DNA of 64,000 nt from Microthrixaceae bacterium (lineage in GTDB: Bacteria; Actinomycetota; Acidimicrobiia; Acidimicrobiales; DATDAH01). How positions within the stretch are numbered: the first letter of the stretch is position 1; every line of letters begins with the position of its first letter. A program made the position numbers and the translations under genes. Shown here piece after piece: positions 1 through 8,298 of the stretch. The stretch covers positions 249,548-313,547 of the forward strand of contig JACJWK010000001.1 of assembly GCA_020637195.1 (NCBI GenBank), written 5' to 3'. Below the pieces are notes generated by a model. The model did no database searches. It saw nothing but the letters and a program-made list of their open reading frames with translations, and was not told where the DNA came from.

Positions 1-406
1 CCGCCATGGTGCCGACCGCTTCCTCGTGGCCCTCGTGGCCGACGTAGACGATCTGGTAGCCCTTGCCCGCCCGGACCTTGACCTCGTGGTGCACCTTGGT
101 GACGAGGGGACACACGGCGTCGACCACGTACCCGCCGTTGGCGCGCGCGGCCTCGACCACCTCGGGAGCCGAGCCGTGCGCGCTGAGCATCAGCGGGGCC
201 CCGGGCGGGACCTCGGCGATGTCGTCGACGAACACCACGCCCATGTCCTCGAAGCGGCTGACCACCTTCTGGTTGTGGACGATCTCGTGGTAGCAGTAGA
301 CGGGCGGCTCGAAGGCGCGCACCATCCAGGCCAGGGCCTTGATGGCCATCTCGACGCCCGCGCAGAAGCCCCGGGGGGCACAGAGCAGCACCTGGTCGAC
401 GGCCAT
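1..406 (-). CDS. ispH: 4-hydroxy-3-methylbut-2-enyl diphosphate reductase (partial, N-terminus)
   Basis: IspH (LytB) reduces HMBPP to IPP and DMAPP with a [4Fe-4S] cluster, the last step of the MEP isoprenoid pathway, in the cytosol. Only about 135 N-terminal residues are inside the window; the gene runs off the left edge. Two of the three cluster cysteines are visible, C15 in PRGFCAG and C99 in VDAVCPLV, together with the family segment VHNQKVVSRFEDMGV (43-57). The ATG at 406 gives a normal family N-terminus. It diverges from the DUF512 gene, with 49 bp between the starts. The family assignment is firm; completeness cannot be judged. Confidence 0.93.
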   Translation of the reverse strand, partial: MAVDQVLLCAPRGFCAGVEMAIKALAWMVRAFEPPVYCYHEIVHNQKVVSRFEDMGVVFVDDIAEVPPGAPLMLSAHGSAPEVVEAARANGGYVVDAVCPLVTKVHHEVKVRAGKGYQIVYVGHEGHEEAVGTMA

Positions 407-442
407 GCGCTCAGGCTAAACGGCCCGGGGCGGAAACGGCCG

Positions 443-448
443 TAGGCT
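443..448 (+). promoter_or_regulatory. TAnnnT -10 element of the DUF512 gene
   Basis: TAGGCT lies 7 nt before the ATG at 456, the geometry of an actinobacterial leaderless promoter. No -35 match is visible. Confidence 0.45.
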
Positions 449-455
449 GACGGCC

Positions 456-1814
456 ATGAGTGGCGCCCGGGTGCAGGCCGTCGCGCCCGGGTCGCCGGCC
501 GAGGCCGCAGGACTGGTTCCGGGCGACGAGATCGTGGCCCTGAACGGCGAGGCGCCCCGCGACGTCATCCGCTACCGCCTGCTCGCCGACGAGGCCGACG
601 TGCACCTCGACGTGGTTCGGGGCGGGCTCGCGCTCGAGCTCGACGTGCGCAAGGCCGAAGGCGTGCCCCTCGGTGCCGAGGTCAGCTCGGCGCTGTTCGA
701 CCAGGTGCGCACGTGCGACAACCACTGCGAGTTCTGCTTCATCTACCAGCTGCCTCCGGGCCTGCGCGACAGCCTCTACCTGAAAGACGACGACTACCGG
801 CTCTCGTTCCTCTACGGGAACTTCACGACGCTGACCCGCTTCACCGAGGCGGACCTCGAGCGGGTGGTGACCGAGGGCCTCTCCCCGCTGCACGTCAGCA
901 TCCACGCCACCGATCCCGAGGTGCGGGCCGACCTGCTCCGCAACCGGCGGGGTGCCACGAGCCTGCGCTGGCTGCGGGCGCTGCTCGACCACGGGGTCAC
1001 CGTCCACGGCCAGGTCGTCGTGCTGCCCGGCGTGAACGACGGGGCCGTCCTCGACGACACGCTCGCCGGCGTGCTGGACCGCTACCCGGAGCTGGCGACG
1101 CTGTGCGTCGTCCCGCTGGGCATCAGTCGCTTCGCGCCGGAGGGGCGCATGCGGCCTCACACCCCGGGCGAGGCCTCGGCCGTGATCGACGCCGTCCACG
1201 ACTGGCAGGAGGTGTACCGCTCGGTGCTCGGCCGACGGCTCGTCTTCGCCGCCGACGAGTACTACCTGATGGCGCAGCGGCCCTTCCCGCCGGCGGCGGA
1301 CTACGAGGGGTTCCCGATGCACGAGGACGGCATCGGCATGGCGCGCACGTTCGAGCTCGAGCTCCTCGGTCGGGTGGATCGTCCCACCGGGCCCCAGGCG
1401 GGGTTCTTCGCGTCGGTCGACGGTGCTCCTCCCGAGGGGTACCGGGCCGCGCGCACCACCGGGGATCGGCTCACGATCGGCCCGCGCCGCGACGCGCCGG
1501 TGGGGGTCCTCACGGGGACGATGGGGGCCCAGGTGCTCCGCCCGCTGCTCGGAGCACTCGGGCGCGACGACGTCCGGGTGGTCCCGGTGGCCAACGAGTA
1601 CTTCGGGGGCAACATCGGCGTGACCGGCCTGCTCGTGGGCGCCGACCTCGCTCGGGTGCTGGCCGCCCAGCCGAGCGGACACCGCTACCTGCTCCCCGAC
1701 GTGTGCCTCTCGGGTGGTCGGTTCCTCGACGGCACCACCCCCGCCGATCTGCCCCGGCCGGTCGAGGTGCTGCCCACGGACGGGCTGGCGCTGCGCGCTG
1801 CCCTGGGAGCCTGA
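456..1814 (+). CDS. DUF512 PDZ/radical-SAM protein
   Basis: A 452-residue protein with an N-terminal PDZ-like domain (about 1-70, with VAPGSPAEAAGLVPGDEI), then a radical-SAM-like core and the C-terminal DUF512 domain. The cluster motif C87-x3-C91-x2-C94 (CDNHCEFC) is intact, so a [4Fe-4S] cluster and SAM chemistry are expected. The substrate of this family is not known to me. In Gram-positive bacteria DUF512 genes often precede the ribosome GTPase gene der, as here, where the next start is 1 bp after this stop. That suggests co-translation and perhaps a ribosome or RNA role (inference). The length is normal for the family. Confidence 0.88.
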   Translation: MSGARVQAVAPGSPAEAAGLVPGDEIVALNGEAPRDVIRYRLLADEADVHLDVVRGGLALELDVRKAEGVPLGAEVSSALFDQVRTCDNHCEFCFIYQLPPGLRDSLYLKDDDYRLSFLYGNFTTLTRFTEADLERVVTEGLSPLHVSIHATDPEVRADLLRNRRGATSLRWLRALLDHGVTVHGQVVVLPGVNDGAVLDDTLAGVLDRYPELATLCVVPLGISRFAPEGRMRPHTPGEASAVIDAVHDWQEVYRSVLGRRLVFAADEYYLMAQRPFPPAADYEGFPMHEDGIGMARTFELELLGRVDRPTGPQAGFFASVDGAPPEGYRAARTTGDRLTIGPRRDAPVGVLTGTMGAQVLRPLLGALGRDDVRVVPVANEYFGGNIGVTGLLVGADLARVLAAQPSGHRYLLPDVCLSGGRFLDGTTPADLPRPVEVLPTDGLALRAALGA

Positions 1815-1815
1815 G

Positions 1816-3132
1816 GTGGCGCCACCCGTCGTCGCCGTGGTGGGTCGTCCCAACGTGGGCAAGTCCACGCTGTTGAACCGCATCGTCGGCCGGCGGGAGG
1901 CCATCGTCGAGGAGCGGCCCGGGGTCACCCGAGACCGCAAGGAGGTGGTCGCCGACTGGCAGGGGCGGGAGTTCGTCCTCGTCGACACCGGCGGCTGGCT
2001 GCCCGGTGGCGACGCGCTCGACGCCAAGGTGAGCCGCCAGAGCGAGCGGGCCATCGCCGAGGCCGACGCGGTCGTCTTCGTGGTGGACGGCGCCCTCGGC
2101 ATCGTCGAGGAGGACGCGCGGGTGGCCGAGCTGCTCCGGCGGGTCGACGCCCCGGTGCTGCTCGCGGTGAACAAGGTGGACGACACCGGTCGTGAGCCCG
2201 GGATCTGGGAGTTCGTGCGCCTCGGCCTCGGCGACCCCCACCCGGTGAGCGCCCTCCACGGGCGCGGCACCGGCGACCTGCTCGACGCGCTCGTCGCCGC
2301 CCTCCCCGTCCCCGACGTCGAGGAGGACGCGGTCGAGGCCGCCGGCGACGACGAGGGGCCGCGGGTGTTCGGGGTCGCGATCGTCGGCCGTCCCAACGTG
2401 GGCAAGTCGACGCTGTTCAACCGGCTGATCGGCGAGGACCGGGCGGTGGTGCACGATCTGCCCGGCACGACCCGGGACTCGATCGACACGGTGGTGGACA
2501 CCCCCGACGGCCCGGTGCGCTTCGTCGACACCGCCGGCATGCGCCGGAAGGGGCGGATCGACGAGGGGACCGAGTACTACTCGATGGTCCGGGCGCTCCA
2601 GTCGGTCGACCGGGCCGACGTCGCCCTGCTCGTGATCGACGCCACCGTCGGCGTGACCCACCAGGACCAGCGCCTGGCCGAGCGGGTGGACGCCGCGGGC
2701 TGCCCGGTCGTCGTGCTGTTGAACAAGTGGGAGACCCTCGACGCCGAGCAACGGGCCCAGGTCGGCGTCCAGCTCGAGCGCCGGCTGCACTTCCTCGGCG
2801 AGGCCACCGTGTTGAAGATCAGCGCGCTGACGGGCAAGGGCGTGCACAAGCTGCTGCCGGCGCTGTCGGCGGCCATCGACGACTACCACCGCCGCATCCC
2901 CACCCGACAGGTGAACACCGCGATCCGGGCCGCCCAGGCCGCGCAACCCGCCCCGCACGGGGCTCGGGTGCTGTACGCCACGCAGGGGGCGGTGGACCCG
3001 CCCACGTTCACCCTCTTCGCCAACAAGGCGCTGCCTCCGACGTACCTGCGCTACCTCGAGCGCAGCCTCCGCGAGACCTTCGACCTGGGGGCCACCCCCC
3101 TCAAATTGCGGGTGCGGCGGCGCTCCGAGTGA
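1816..3132 (+). CDS. der: Ribosome biogenesis GTPase Der
   Basis: Der (EngA) is a double-GTPase needed for 50S ribosome assembly. The 438-residue protein has two G domains, each opening with the identical P-loop GRPNVGKST (about 8-16 and 191-199), and a C-terminal KH-like domain. The first domain keeps NKVD; the second has NKWE where NKWD is usual, a conservative change in the base-specificity motif. I chose GTG 1816 because it directly follows the DUF512 stop and starts two residues before the usual PVVAVVGRPNVGKS; an upstream start would add about 34 residues of DUF512-overlapping sequence. Confidence 0.96.
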   Translation: MAPPVVAVVGRPNVGKSTLLNRIVGRREAIVEERPGVTRDRKEVVADWQGREFVLVDTGGWLPGGDALDAKVSRQSERAIAEADAVVFVVDGALGIVEEDARVAELLRRVDAPVLLAVNKVDDTGREPGIWEFVRLGLGDPHPVSALHGRGTGDLLDALVAALPVPDVEEDAVEAAGDDEGPRVFGVAIVGRPNVGKSTLFNRLIGEDRAVVHDLPGTTRDSIDTVVDTPDGPVRFVDTAGMRRKGRIDEGTEYYSMVRALQSVDRADVALLVIDATVGVTHQDQRLAERVDAAGCPVVVLLNKWETLDAEQRAQVGVQLERRLHFLGEATVLKISALTGKGVHKLLPALSAAIDDYHRRIPTRQVNTAIRAAQAAQPAPHGARVLYATQGAVDPPTFTLFANKALPPTYLRYLERSLRETFDLGATPLKLRVRRRSE

Positions 3133-3178
3133 CGCCGAGCTGTAACGGCTTCTTCATGGCCCGCTGAGGGTCGGCCGC

Positions 3179-3184
3179 TACGCT
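3179..3184 (+). promoter_or_regulatory. TAnnnT -10 element of the PP2C phosphatase gene
   Basis: TACGCT sits 10 nt before the ATG at 3195, consistent with a leaderless or nearly leaderless transcript starting after der. Confidence 0.4.
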
Positions 3185-3194
3185 CGGGTCCTTC

Positions 3195-4277
3195 ATGACC
3201 ACCTCGCTGTTGGCGGTCGCCGCCCTGGGCTGTCTCACCGCCGCCCTCATCTGGGGGCGCTCGGCGCGGCAGCGGCACAAGGTGTGGCGCCGCATGGCCG
3301 CCAACGGCGGCGACGGCGACGCCACCACGATCGCCCTCGGCGACTACCGCAAGGACCTCCACACGACGGTCCTGTACCTGCTGCTCGCCGTGGCCTGCGC
3401 CGCCACCGCGGCCCGGCCCCCGCAGCGGGTCGTGCCGGTCGTGCTGTTCGGCGCCGTGCTCGTCACAGTGGCGTTCACCTTCGCCTTCGGCCGCAACTTC
3501 GTGCGCGACGCCCGCCTGGTCCAGAGCCGCAGCGAGCTCGAGCGCCGGGCCCAGGAGGTGCTCAGCCAGGAGGAGCTGGCCCCGCGCCGCTGGGCCGCCC
3601 GCCTCGCCCCCGACGAGCTGCCCGACGTCACCGGGTTCGAGCTCGGCCGGGTGTACCAGGCGGGCACCGGGCTGATGGCCGGGGACTTCTACGACGTGTT
3701 CCCGGTGGCGTCGTCGCGCATCGCCGCCGTGATCGGCGACGTCACGGGGCACGGCATCGAGCCGTCGATCACGGCCTTCCAGGCCAAGTACCTGTTGCGG
3801 GTGTTCCTGCGCCAGTACCGGGACCCCGCCCAGGCGCTCGAGGAGCTCAACGCCCAGATGGCCGCCATGGGCCGGCCCGAGGAGCTCATCTCGCTGTGCG
3901 TGATCGTGTTCGACACCGAGGCGGGCACCCTGCGGTTCGCATCGGCGGGGCACCCGGCGGCCTGGCTCTGGCACGACCGCGAGGTGCGCCCGCTGCGCTC
4001 GACGGGCCCGCTGCTCATGCTCGATCCGGGCGCGTCGTACCACAGCCGTGAGATTCCGCTCGACAACGGGGACCTCTGCCTGCTCTACACCGACGGGCTG
4101 GCGGAGGCGCGCGACGGCGAGAGCCTGTTCGGAGAGGACCGCATCGCCAACACGCTGCGCCGTGACCCGGGGATCGCCCCCGACGTGCTGTGCAAGTCGC
4201 TCCTCGAGGCCGCCCGTGACTTCTCGAGCGGCCCCATCACCGACGACGTGGCCATCCTGGCCATCCGCCGGGAGTAG
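3195..4277 (+). CDS. Membrane-anchored PP2C-type (SpoIIE-like) serine phosphatase
   Basis: A 360-residue protein. A first membrane segment spans about 3-21, and two more follow around 55-73 and 80-97. A short coiled linker leads to a SpoIIE/PP2C phosphatase domain (about 130-358). Metal-binding acidic motifs are visible: AGDFYDVF, IGDVTGHGI, LLYTDGLAEARD and ITDDVAIL. Such proteins dephosphorylate anti-sigma-factor antagonists or related regulators at the membrane; the partner is not encoded next to it. It may be independently transcribed (see the -10 at 3179). Confidence 0.87.
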   Translation: MTTSLLAVAALGCLTAALIWGRSARQRHKVWRRMAANGGDGDATTIALGDYRKDLHTTVLYLLLAVACAATAARPPQRVVPVVLFGAVLVTVAFTFAFGRNFVRDARLVQSRSELERRAQEVLSQEELAPRRWAARLAPDELPDVTGFELGRVYQAGTGLMAGDFYDVFPVASSRIAAVIGDVTGHGIEPSITAFQAKYLLRVFLRQYRDPAQALEELNAQMAAMGRPEELISLCVIVFDTEAGTLRFASAGHPAAWLWHDREVRPLRSTGPLLMLDPGASYHSREIPLDNGDLCLLYTDGLAEARDGESLFGEDRIANTLRRDPGIAPDVLCKSLLEAARDFSSGPITDDVAILAIRRE

Positions 4278-4310
4278 CGGCGGGGGCCGCGCAGCGGTCA
4301 CCATTCCCCT

Positions 4311-5888
4311 GTGAGCGAGGCCGACCCCGACGCCGAGCGCCCGATCGGAGGCGCGGCCCCCGTCGACCACGCGGCCGCGCTGTCGGCGGCGGCCGAGCGG
4401 GCCCGCGCCGGCAACCTGGCCCGGGTGGGGGAGAAGCTGGCCCGCCAGAACAAGCTGTTCGTGCGCGACCGGCTGGACCTGCTGCTCGACGAAGGGACGT
4501 TCGTCGAGGACGCCCTGCTCGCCAACGCGCTGGGCGAGGACCTCCCCGCCGACGGCGTGGTCACGGGCACCGGCGAGGTGGACGGGCGCACCGTCGTGGT
4601 GGTGGCCAACGACCCGACCGTCAAGGCGGGCTCGTGGGGCGCGCGCACGGTGGAGAAGATGGTGCGGGCCACCGAGCTGGCCCTGCGATACGAGCTGCCG
4701 CTGTTCTGGCTGATCGACTCCGCGGGCGCCCGCATCACCGACCAGGTCGAGCTGTTCCCGGGGCGGCGAGGCGCCGGCCACATCTTCCACAACCAGATCA
4801 AGCTGAGCGGCCGGGTGCCCCAGATCTGTTGCCTGTTCGGCCCGTCCGCCGCCGGCGGCGCCTACATCCCGTCGTTCTGCGACATCGTGATCATGGTCGA
4901 GGGCAACGCCTCGATGTACCTCGGGTCGCCCCGCATGGCGGAGATGGTGATCGGCGAGCGCACCACCCTCGACGAGATGGGCGGGGCCCGCATGCACGCC
5001 ACGGTGTCGGGGTGCGGGGACAACCTGGCGGTCGACGACGCCGACGCGATCGAGCAGGCCAAGGCCTGGTTCACCTACTTCCCGGACCGCTGGCGGGACG
5101 ACCCGCCCGAGTACCTCGCCGCGGCGCCGTCGCGGCCGCTCACCGCCGACCTGGTGCCCGACGAGGAGCGCCGGGCCTACGACATGCACGACGTGCTCGA
5201 CGGGCTGCTCGACGACGAGAGCTTCTTCGAGCTCAAGCCGCTGTTCGCCCCCGAGCTGATCTGCGGCCTCGGCCTGCTCGAGGGCCGCCCCGTGGGGGTG
5301 GTCGCCAACAACCCCCTCCAGAAGGGCGGCGTGCTCTTCGTCGACTCGGCCGACAAGGCGGCCCGCTTCGTGTGGTGCTGCGACGCCTTCAACATCCCGC
5401 TCGTGTTCCTCTCCGACGTGCCCGGCTTCATGGTCGGCTCGGACGTCGAGCGCCAGGGGATCATCCGCCACGGCGCCAAGATGGTCACCGCGGTGTCGGA
5501 GGCGACGGTGCCGAAGGTGTCGGTGATCGTGCGCAAGTCGTACGGCGCCGGCCTCTACGCCATGTCGGGACCCGCGTTCGAGCCCGAGGCCACCATCGCC
5601 CTGCCGACGGCCAAGATCGCGGTGATGGGACCCGAGGCTGCGGTCAACGCCGTCTTCGCGAACAAGATCGCCGCCATCGACGACCCCGACGAGCGCGAGG
5701 CCTTCATCGCCCGCGAGCGCGAGGTCTACGAGCGGGACGTGGACCTGCTGCGCCTCGCCTCGGAGCTCGTGGTCGACGCCGTGGTCGAGTTCGCGGACCT
5801 CCGCACCGAGGTGGCACGCCGGTTGGACCGGGCCCGCACGAAGGACCGACACTTCAGCGAGCGCCGCCACGGCGTCCCGCCCGTCTGA
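4311..5888 (+). CDS. Acyl-CoA carboxylase beta (carboxyltransferase) subunit
   Basis: A 525-residue biotin-dependent carboxyltransferase that moves CO2 from carboxybiotin to an acyl-CoA. Both crotonase-like halves are present: the N-terminal acyl-CoA site (SAGARI, FGPSAAGGAYIP about 166-187) and the C-terminal half (LSDVPGFMVGSDVE, RKSYGAGLYAMSG). Substrate choice (acetyl, propionyl, methylcrotonyl or longer acyl-CoA) cannot be settled from sequence alone. No alpha (biotin carboxylase) subunit lies nearby, so it must pair with one encoded elsewhere. The start is GTG 4311, 33 bp after the phosphatase stop; no strong ribosome-binding site is visible. Confidence 0.92.
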   Translation: MSEADPDAERPIGGAAPVDHAAALSAAAERARAGNLARVGEKLARQNKLFVRDRLDLLLDEGTFVEDALLANALGEDLPADGVVTGTGEVDGRTVVVVANDPTVKAGSWGARTVEKMVRATELALRYELPLFWLIDSAGARITDQVELFPGRRGAGHIFHNQIKLSGRVPQICCLFGPSAAGGAYIPSFCDIVIMVEGNASMYLGSPRMAEMVIGERTTLDEMGGARMHATVSGCGDNLAVDDADAIEQAKAWFTYFPDRWRDDPPEYLAAAPSRPLTADLVPDEERRAYDMHDVLDGLLDDESFFELKPLFAPELICGLGLLEGRPVGVVANNPLQKGGVLFVDSADKAARFVWCCDAFNIPLVFLSDVPGFMVGSDVERQGIIRHGAKMVTAVSEATVPKVSVIVRKSYGAGLYAMSGPAFEPEATIALPTAKIAVMGPEAAVNAVFANKIAAIDDPDEREAFIAREREVYERDVDLLRLASELVVDAVVEFADLRTEVARRLDRARTKDRHFSERRHGVPPV

Positions 5889-5923
5889 CCCGCTCGTCCG
5901 ACCCATCCGTCTGAGAGGCCCGG

Positions 5924-6142
5924 TTGCCGTTCTGCGAGGAGTGCGACAAGTACTACACCCCGACGTCGCTCGGCCCCGGCGGCGCGTGCCCCAAGTGCGG
6001 GCGAACGCTGTACGACACCGGCGACGAGCAGGACGACCGGCCCCACATCCCGTGGCACTTCTGGCTGCTCCTGATCGCCTTCGCCCTCTACCTCGGTTGG
6101 CGGCTGGTGCAGGGGATCGGCTGGCTGGCCCAGCACCTCTGA
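5924..6142 (+). CDS. Small zinc-ribbon membrane protein
   Basis: A 72-residue protein that begins at a TTG codon. A zinc-ribbon-like cluster opens it (FCEECDKYY at 3-11 and CPKCG about 22-26), and one C-terminal membrane helix (about 46-62) follows. Function unknown. It lies 35 bp behind the carboxyltransferase gene and may share its transcript. The codon usage is consistent with a real gene, and the paired CxxC motifs make a chance frame unlikely. Confidence 0.7.
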   Translation: MPFCEECDKYYTPTSLGPGGACPKCGRTLYDTGDEQDDRPHIPWHFWLLLIAFALYLGWRLVQGIGWLAQHL

Positions 6143-6194
6143 GGCCGAGTCGAGTGCGCGGGCCGGGGACCGATAGAGTCTGACCCTCACCAGA

Positions 6195-6272
6195 CGGGCT
6201 GTGGCGCAGCTTGGTTAGCGCGTCGGTCTGGGGGACCGAAGGTCCCGGGTTCAAATCCCGGCAGCCCGACCA
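6195..6272 (+). tRNA. tRNA-Pro (GGG anticodon)
   Basis: A full cloverleaf can be folded. The acceptor CGGGCTG pairs with CAGCCCG, the D-arm is GCGC/GCGC, and the anticodon stem TCGGT/ACCGA carries loop CTGGGGG with anticodon GGG at 6230-6232. The T-arm is CCGGG-TTCAAAT-CCCGG. The discriminator base A and an encoded CCA (6270-6272) follow. It reads CCC and CCU proline codons, of which CCC is abundant in this genome. Confidence 0.96.
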
Positions 6273-6280
6273 CCGGTGTG

Positions 6281-6306
6281 CGCAGGGGCCAGCGATGGCC
6301 CCTGCG
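6281..6306 (+). terminator. Hairpin terminator after tRNA-Pro
   Basis: A perfect 10-bp inverted repeat CGCAGGGGCC / GGCCCCTGCG with a 6-nt loop begins 8 bp after the tRNA CCA end. There is no T-run, as is common for high-GC actinobacterial terminators. Confidence 0.7.
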
Positions 6307-6338
6307 TCGCGCCCGGGCGCGGGGGTCGATCGCTCGCG

Positions 6339-6344
6339 TAGCGT
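6339..6344 (+). promoter_or_regulatory. TAnnnT -10 element of the DUF2510 gene
   Basis: TAGCGT is exactly 6 nt before the GTG at 6351, so transcription probably starts at the start codon. Confidence 0.45.
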
Positions 6345-6350
6345 GGCGTC

Positions 6351-6632
6351 GTGAACCTCGGCGTCGCGGAGCTGATGATCCTGCTCGTGATCGTCGCGGT
6401 GCCGGCGGTGATCGTCGTGGCCGTCGTCGCCGCGACCCGGGCCGGTCGCCGGCCGCCGGCGGGGTCCGGGGGTGACGGGCCCGGTCCGGGTCGGTGGTTC
6501 GCCGACCCCACCGGCCGCCACGCGCAGCGGTGGTGGGACGGGTCCGCGTGGACCGCGTCGGTGGTGCTCGACAACGGGCAGCAGACCGTGGACCCGGTCG
6601 CGTTCGACGACCCGCCGCCCCCGCCCGCCTGA
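6351..6632 (+). CDS. DUF2510 domain membrane protein
   Basis: A 93-residue protein with one N-terminal membrane helix (about 6-28) and a DUF2510-type motif: GRWFADPTGRHAQRWWDGSA (46-65), in which the spaced Trp and Pro residues are diagnostic. This domain is common in actinobacterial membrane proteins; its role is not established. A proline-rich tail ends the protein. The GTG start is supported by the -10 six nt upstream. Confidence 0.8.
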   Translation: MNLGVAELMILLVIVAVPAVIVVAVVAATRAGRRPPAGSGGDGPGPGRWFADPTGRHAQRWWDGSAWTASVVLDNGQQTVDPVAFDDPPPPPA

Positions 6633-6638
6633 CGGGCC

Positions 6639-7058
6639 TCAGGCGTCGCGATCGACGCCGAGGACCGCCCACGCGCGCTCGTGCCCGGCCCGGCGCAGGG
6701 CCTCGAGGCGGTGGTTGCCGTCCTCGACCACCAACTGCCCGCCGCGCACGCTGACGATCACCGGCGGTGGCTCGAAGCCGGCGTCCTCCACGAGGCCCGC
6801 GAGGTCGTCGACATCGTCGCGCCACTCCTCCTCGTCCACCACCTCGAGGACGGGGGCGTCCGCGGGGCCGGCGAGCCGGTGCAGCGCGTCGAGGGGTACG
6901 CGCACGGGCCCGAACCACCACCGGGGCGGGGCGGTCAGCTCCTCGGCGAGCTCGGGGTTGTCGCTGCCGGGGCTCGCCAGGAACCGCGCGACCCACCCCC
7001 CGAGATCACCCGAGTCGGCGGCCTCGCCCGCTGCGTGCACGGTGAAGCGCTCGTCCAT
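6639..7058 (-). CDS. ParB-like nuclease-fold hypothetical protein
   Basis: A 139-residue soluble protein. The C-terminal third reads VEDGNHRLEALRRAGHERAW (111-130), which resembles the DGNHR signature of ParB/Srx-type nucleotide-binding domains. The rest (Trp-rich WWFGPVRVPLD around 47-57) is not recognised. It is too small for a DNA-partitioning ParB and has no helix-turn-helix domain. A kinase or nucleotidase use of the fold is possible, but I do not assign a function. It is convergent with the DUF2510 gene (6-bp gap) and downstream of the phosphatase at 7113 on the same strand. Confidence 0.65.
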   Translation of the reverse strand: MDERFTVHAAGEAADSGDLGGWVARFLASPGSDNPELAEELTAPPRWWFGPVRVPLDALHRLAGPADAPVLEVVDEEEWRDDVDDLAGLVEDAGFEPPPVIVSVRGGQLVVEDGNHRLEALRRAGHERAWAVLGVDRDA

Positions 7059-7112
7059 CGTGGGCCGTCCTACCCCGCGGGCGCCGGAGTCAGCCCGGCG
7101 CCGGCGGCGCCG

Positions 7113-7739
7113 CTACGGGAGGCCGGGCAGGTGGGCGGCGTCGTTGAAGGTGTGCAGCGCCCACTGACCGGTGGCGGCGTCGTGCCCCCACACTGTCAGC
7201 CCCGTGTTGCGGGGGCGCACGCGGGCGGCCGCCGCGGGGGCCAGCCCGACGAGCACGCGCAGCGACGCCACGATCACCCCGGCGTGGCACACCGCCACGA
7301 CGGTGCGGTCCTCGTACTCCCGGGCGATGCGCCCGAGCACGCCGGCCACCCGCTCGTGGAAGGAGTTCCAGCTGTCGCCCGCCGGCGCGAAGACCCGGTC
7401 GGGCTCGGCCTCCATGTCGAACGAGCCGTAGCGCTCGCCGTACTCGGCCCAGGTCAGTCCGTCGGCCTCGCCCGTGTGCACCTCGCACAGGTCGCACTCC
7501 CGCCCGCCGAGGTCGAGCCCGAGCCCGGGCGCGACGATCGACGCGGTCTCGACGGCGCGGGGCAGCGTGCTGGCGAGCAGTGCGTCGGCCTGCAGGCCGG
7601 GCCACCGAGCGAAGCGTTCGCGCAGCGCGCCGGCCTGGCGGCGACCCAGGTCGGTCAGCCCCGTGCACCCCTGCTCGCCGGCGATCACCCCGTGGAAGCC
7701 GGCGTGGGCGTCGCCGTGGCGCACGAGCACGAGTCGCAT
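7113..7739 (-). CDS. Histidine phosphatase family protein
   Basis: A 208-residue member of the phosphoglycerate-mutase-like superfamily. The phospho-histidine motif LVRHGDAH is at 4-11, the conserved Arg lies in LASTLPRAVETA, and the second catalytic His is in VVAVCHAGVI. The substrate is unknown; such enzymes range from phosphoglycerate mutases to small-molecule phosphatases. The ATG at 7739 puts the RHG motif at its usual place near the N-terminus. Confidence 0.88.
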   Translation of the reverse strand: MRLVLVRHGDAHAGFHGVIAGEQGCTGLTDLGRRQAGALRERFARWPGLQADALLASTLPRAVETASIVAPGLGLDLGGRECDLCEVHTGEADGLTWAEYGERYGSFDMEAEPDRVFAPAGDSWNSFHERVAGVLGRIAREYEDRTVVAVCHAGVIVASLRVLVGLAPAAAARVRPRNTGLTVWGHDAATGQWALHTFNDAAHLPGLP

Positions 7740-7803
7740 GGGCCCACCGTAGGAGGGCGTCGAGCGGGCGCCACCCGGTCGCACCGAGGCGGCCCCGCCC
7801 CCG

Positions 7804-7809
7804 TACCCT
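7804..7809 (+). promoter_or_regulatory. TAnnnT -10 element of the DUF6941 gene
   Basis: TACCCT lies 6 nt before GTG 7816, a leaderless spacing. Confidence 0.45.
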
Positions 7810-7815
7810 GGCTCC

Positions 7816-8241
7816 GTGCGCGTCACGATGCTCCTGGCCGATGCCGCCCAGGCGATCGACAACAAGCTCTACGTGCTGGGCGGCGGCTGGTCGGTCACCG
7901 GGCCGGGCCCGACGAACTTCGCGATCGCGCTGAAGATCGAGGTGCCGTGGGACCAGACCAACCGGCGCCACGAGTGGCGCATGGAGCTGATCGACGCGGA
8001 CGGCCGCCAGGTGATGCTCGCCGGGGCCGGCGGGGCCCAGCCCCTGATGGTGGGCGGGGACTTCGAGGTCGGACGGCCGGCGGGCACGCCCGACGGCACG
8101 CCCATCGACCTGGCGCTGGCCGTGAACCTCGGTGCGGTGCCGTTCCCCGCCGGGCAGCGCCTGGTGTGGAAGCTCTGGGTCGACGACGTGACGAGCACCG
8201 ACTGGGAGGTGGCGTTCACCACCCGGCCGGCGAGCGCCTGA
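7816..8241 (+). CDS. DUF6941-like hypothetical protein
   Basis: A 141-residue beta-rich soluble protein opening with MLLADAAQAIDNKLYVLGGG, a pattern I associate with the DUF6941 family of uncharacterised actinobacterial proteins. It has no signal peptide, membrane helix or catalytic motif. The composition (alternating hydrophobic strands, C-terminal DWEVAF) suggests a compact beta sandwich. It is convergent with the CocE hydrolase gene across a hairpin terminator. Confidence 0.7.
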   Translation: MRVTMLLADAAQAIDNKLYVLGGGWSVTGPGPTNFAIALKIEVPWDQTNRRHEWRMELIDADGRQVMLAGAGGAQPLMVGGDFEVGRPAGTPDGTPIDLALAVNLGAVPFPAGQRLVWKLWVDDVTSTDWEVAFTTRPASA

Positions 8242-8256
8242 CGGCGGTTCCACCCA

Positions 8257-8287
8257 CGCCCGCGCTCACCCCGAGGTCGCGCGGGCG
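8257..8287. terminator. Bidirectional hairpin terminator
   Basis: A perfect 9-bp inverted repeat CGCCCGCGC / GCGCGGGCG with a 13-nt loop sits between the convergent genes ending at 8241 and 8299. Confidence 0.6.
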
Positions 8288-8298
8288 GGGGGAGGGGG

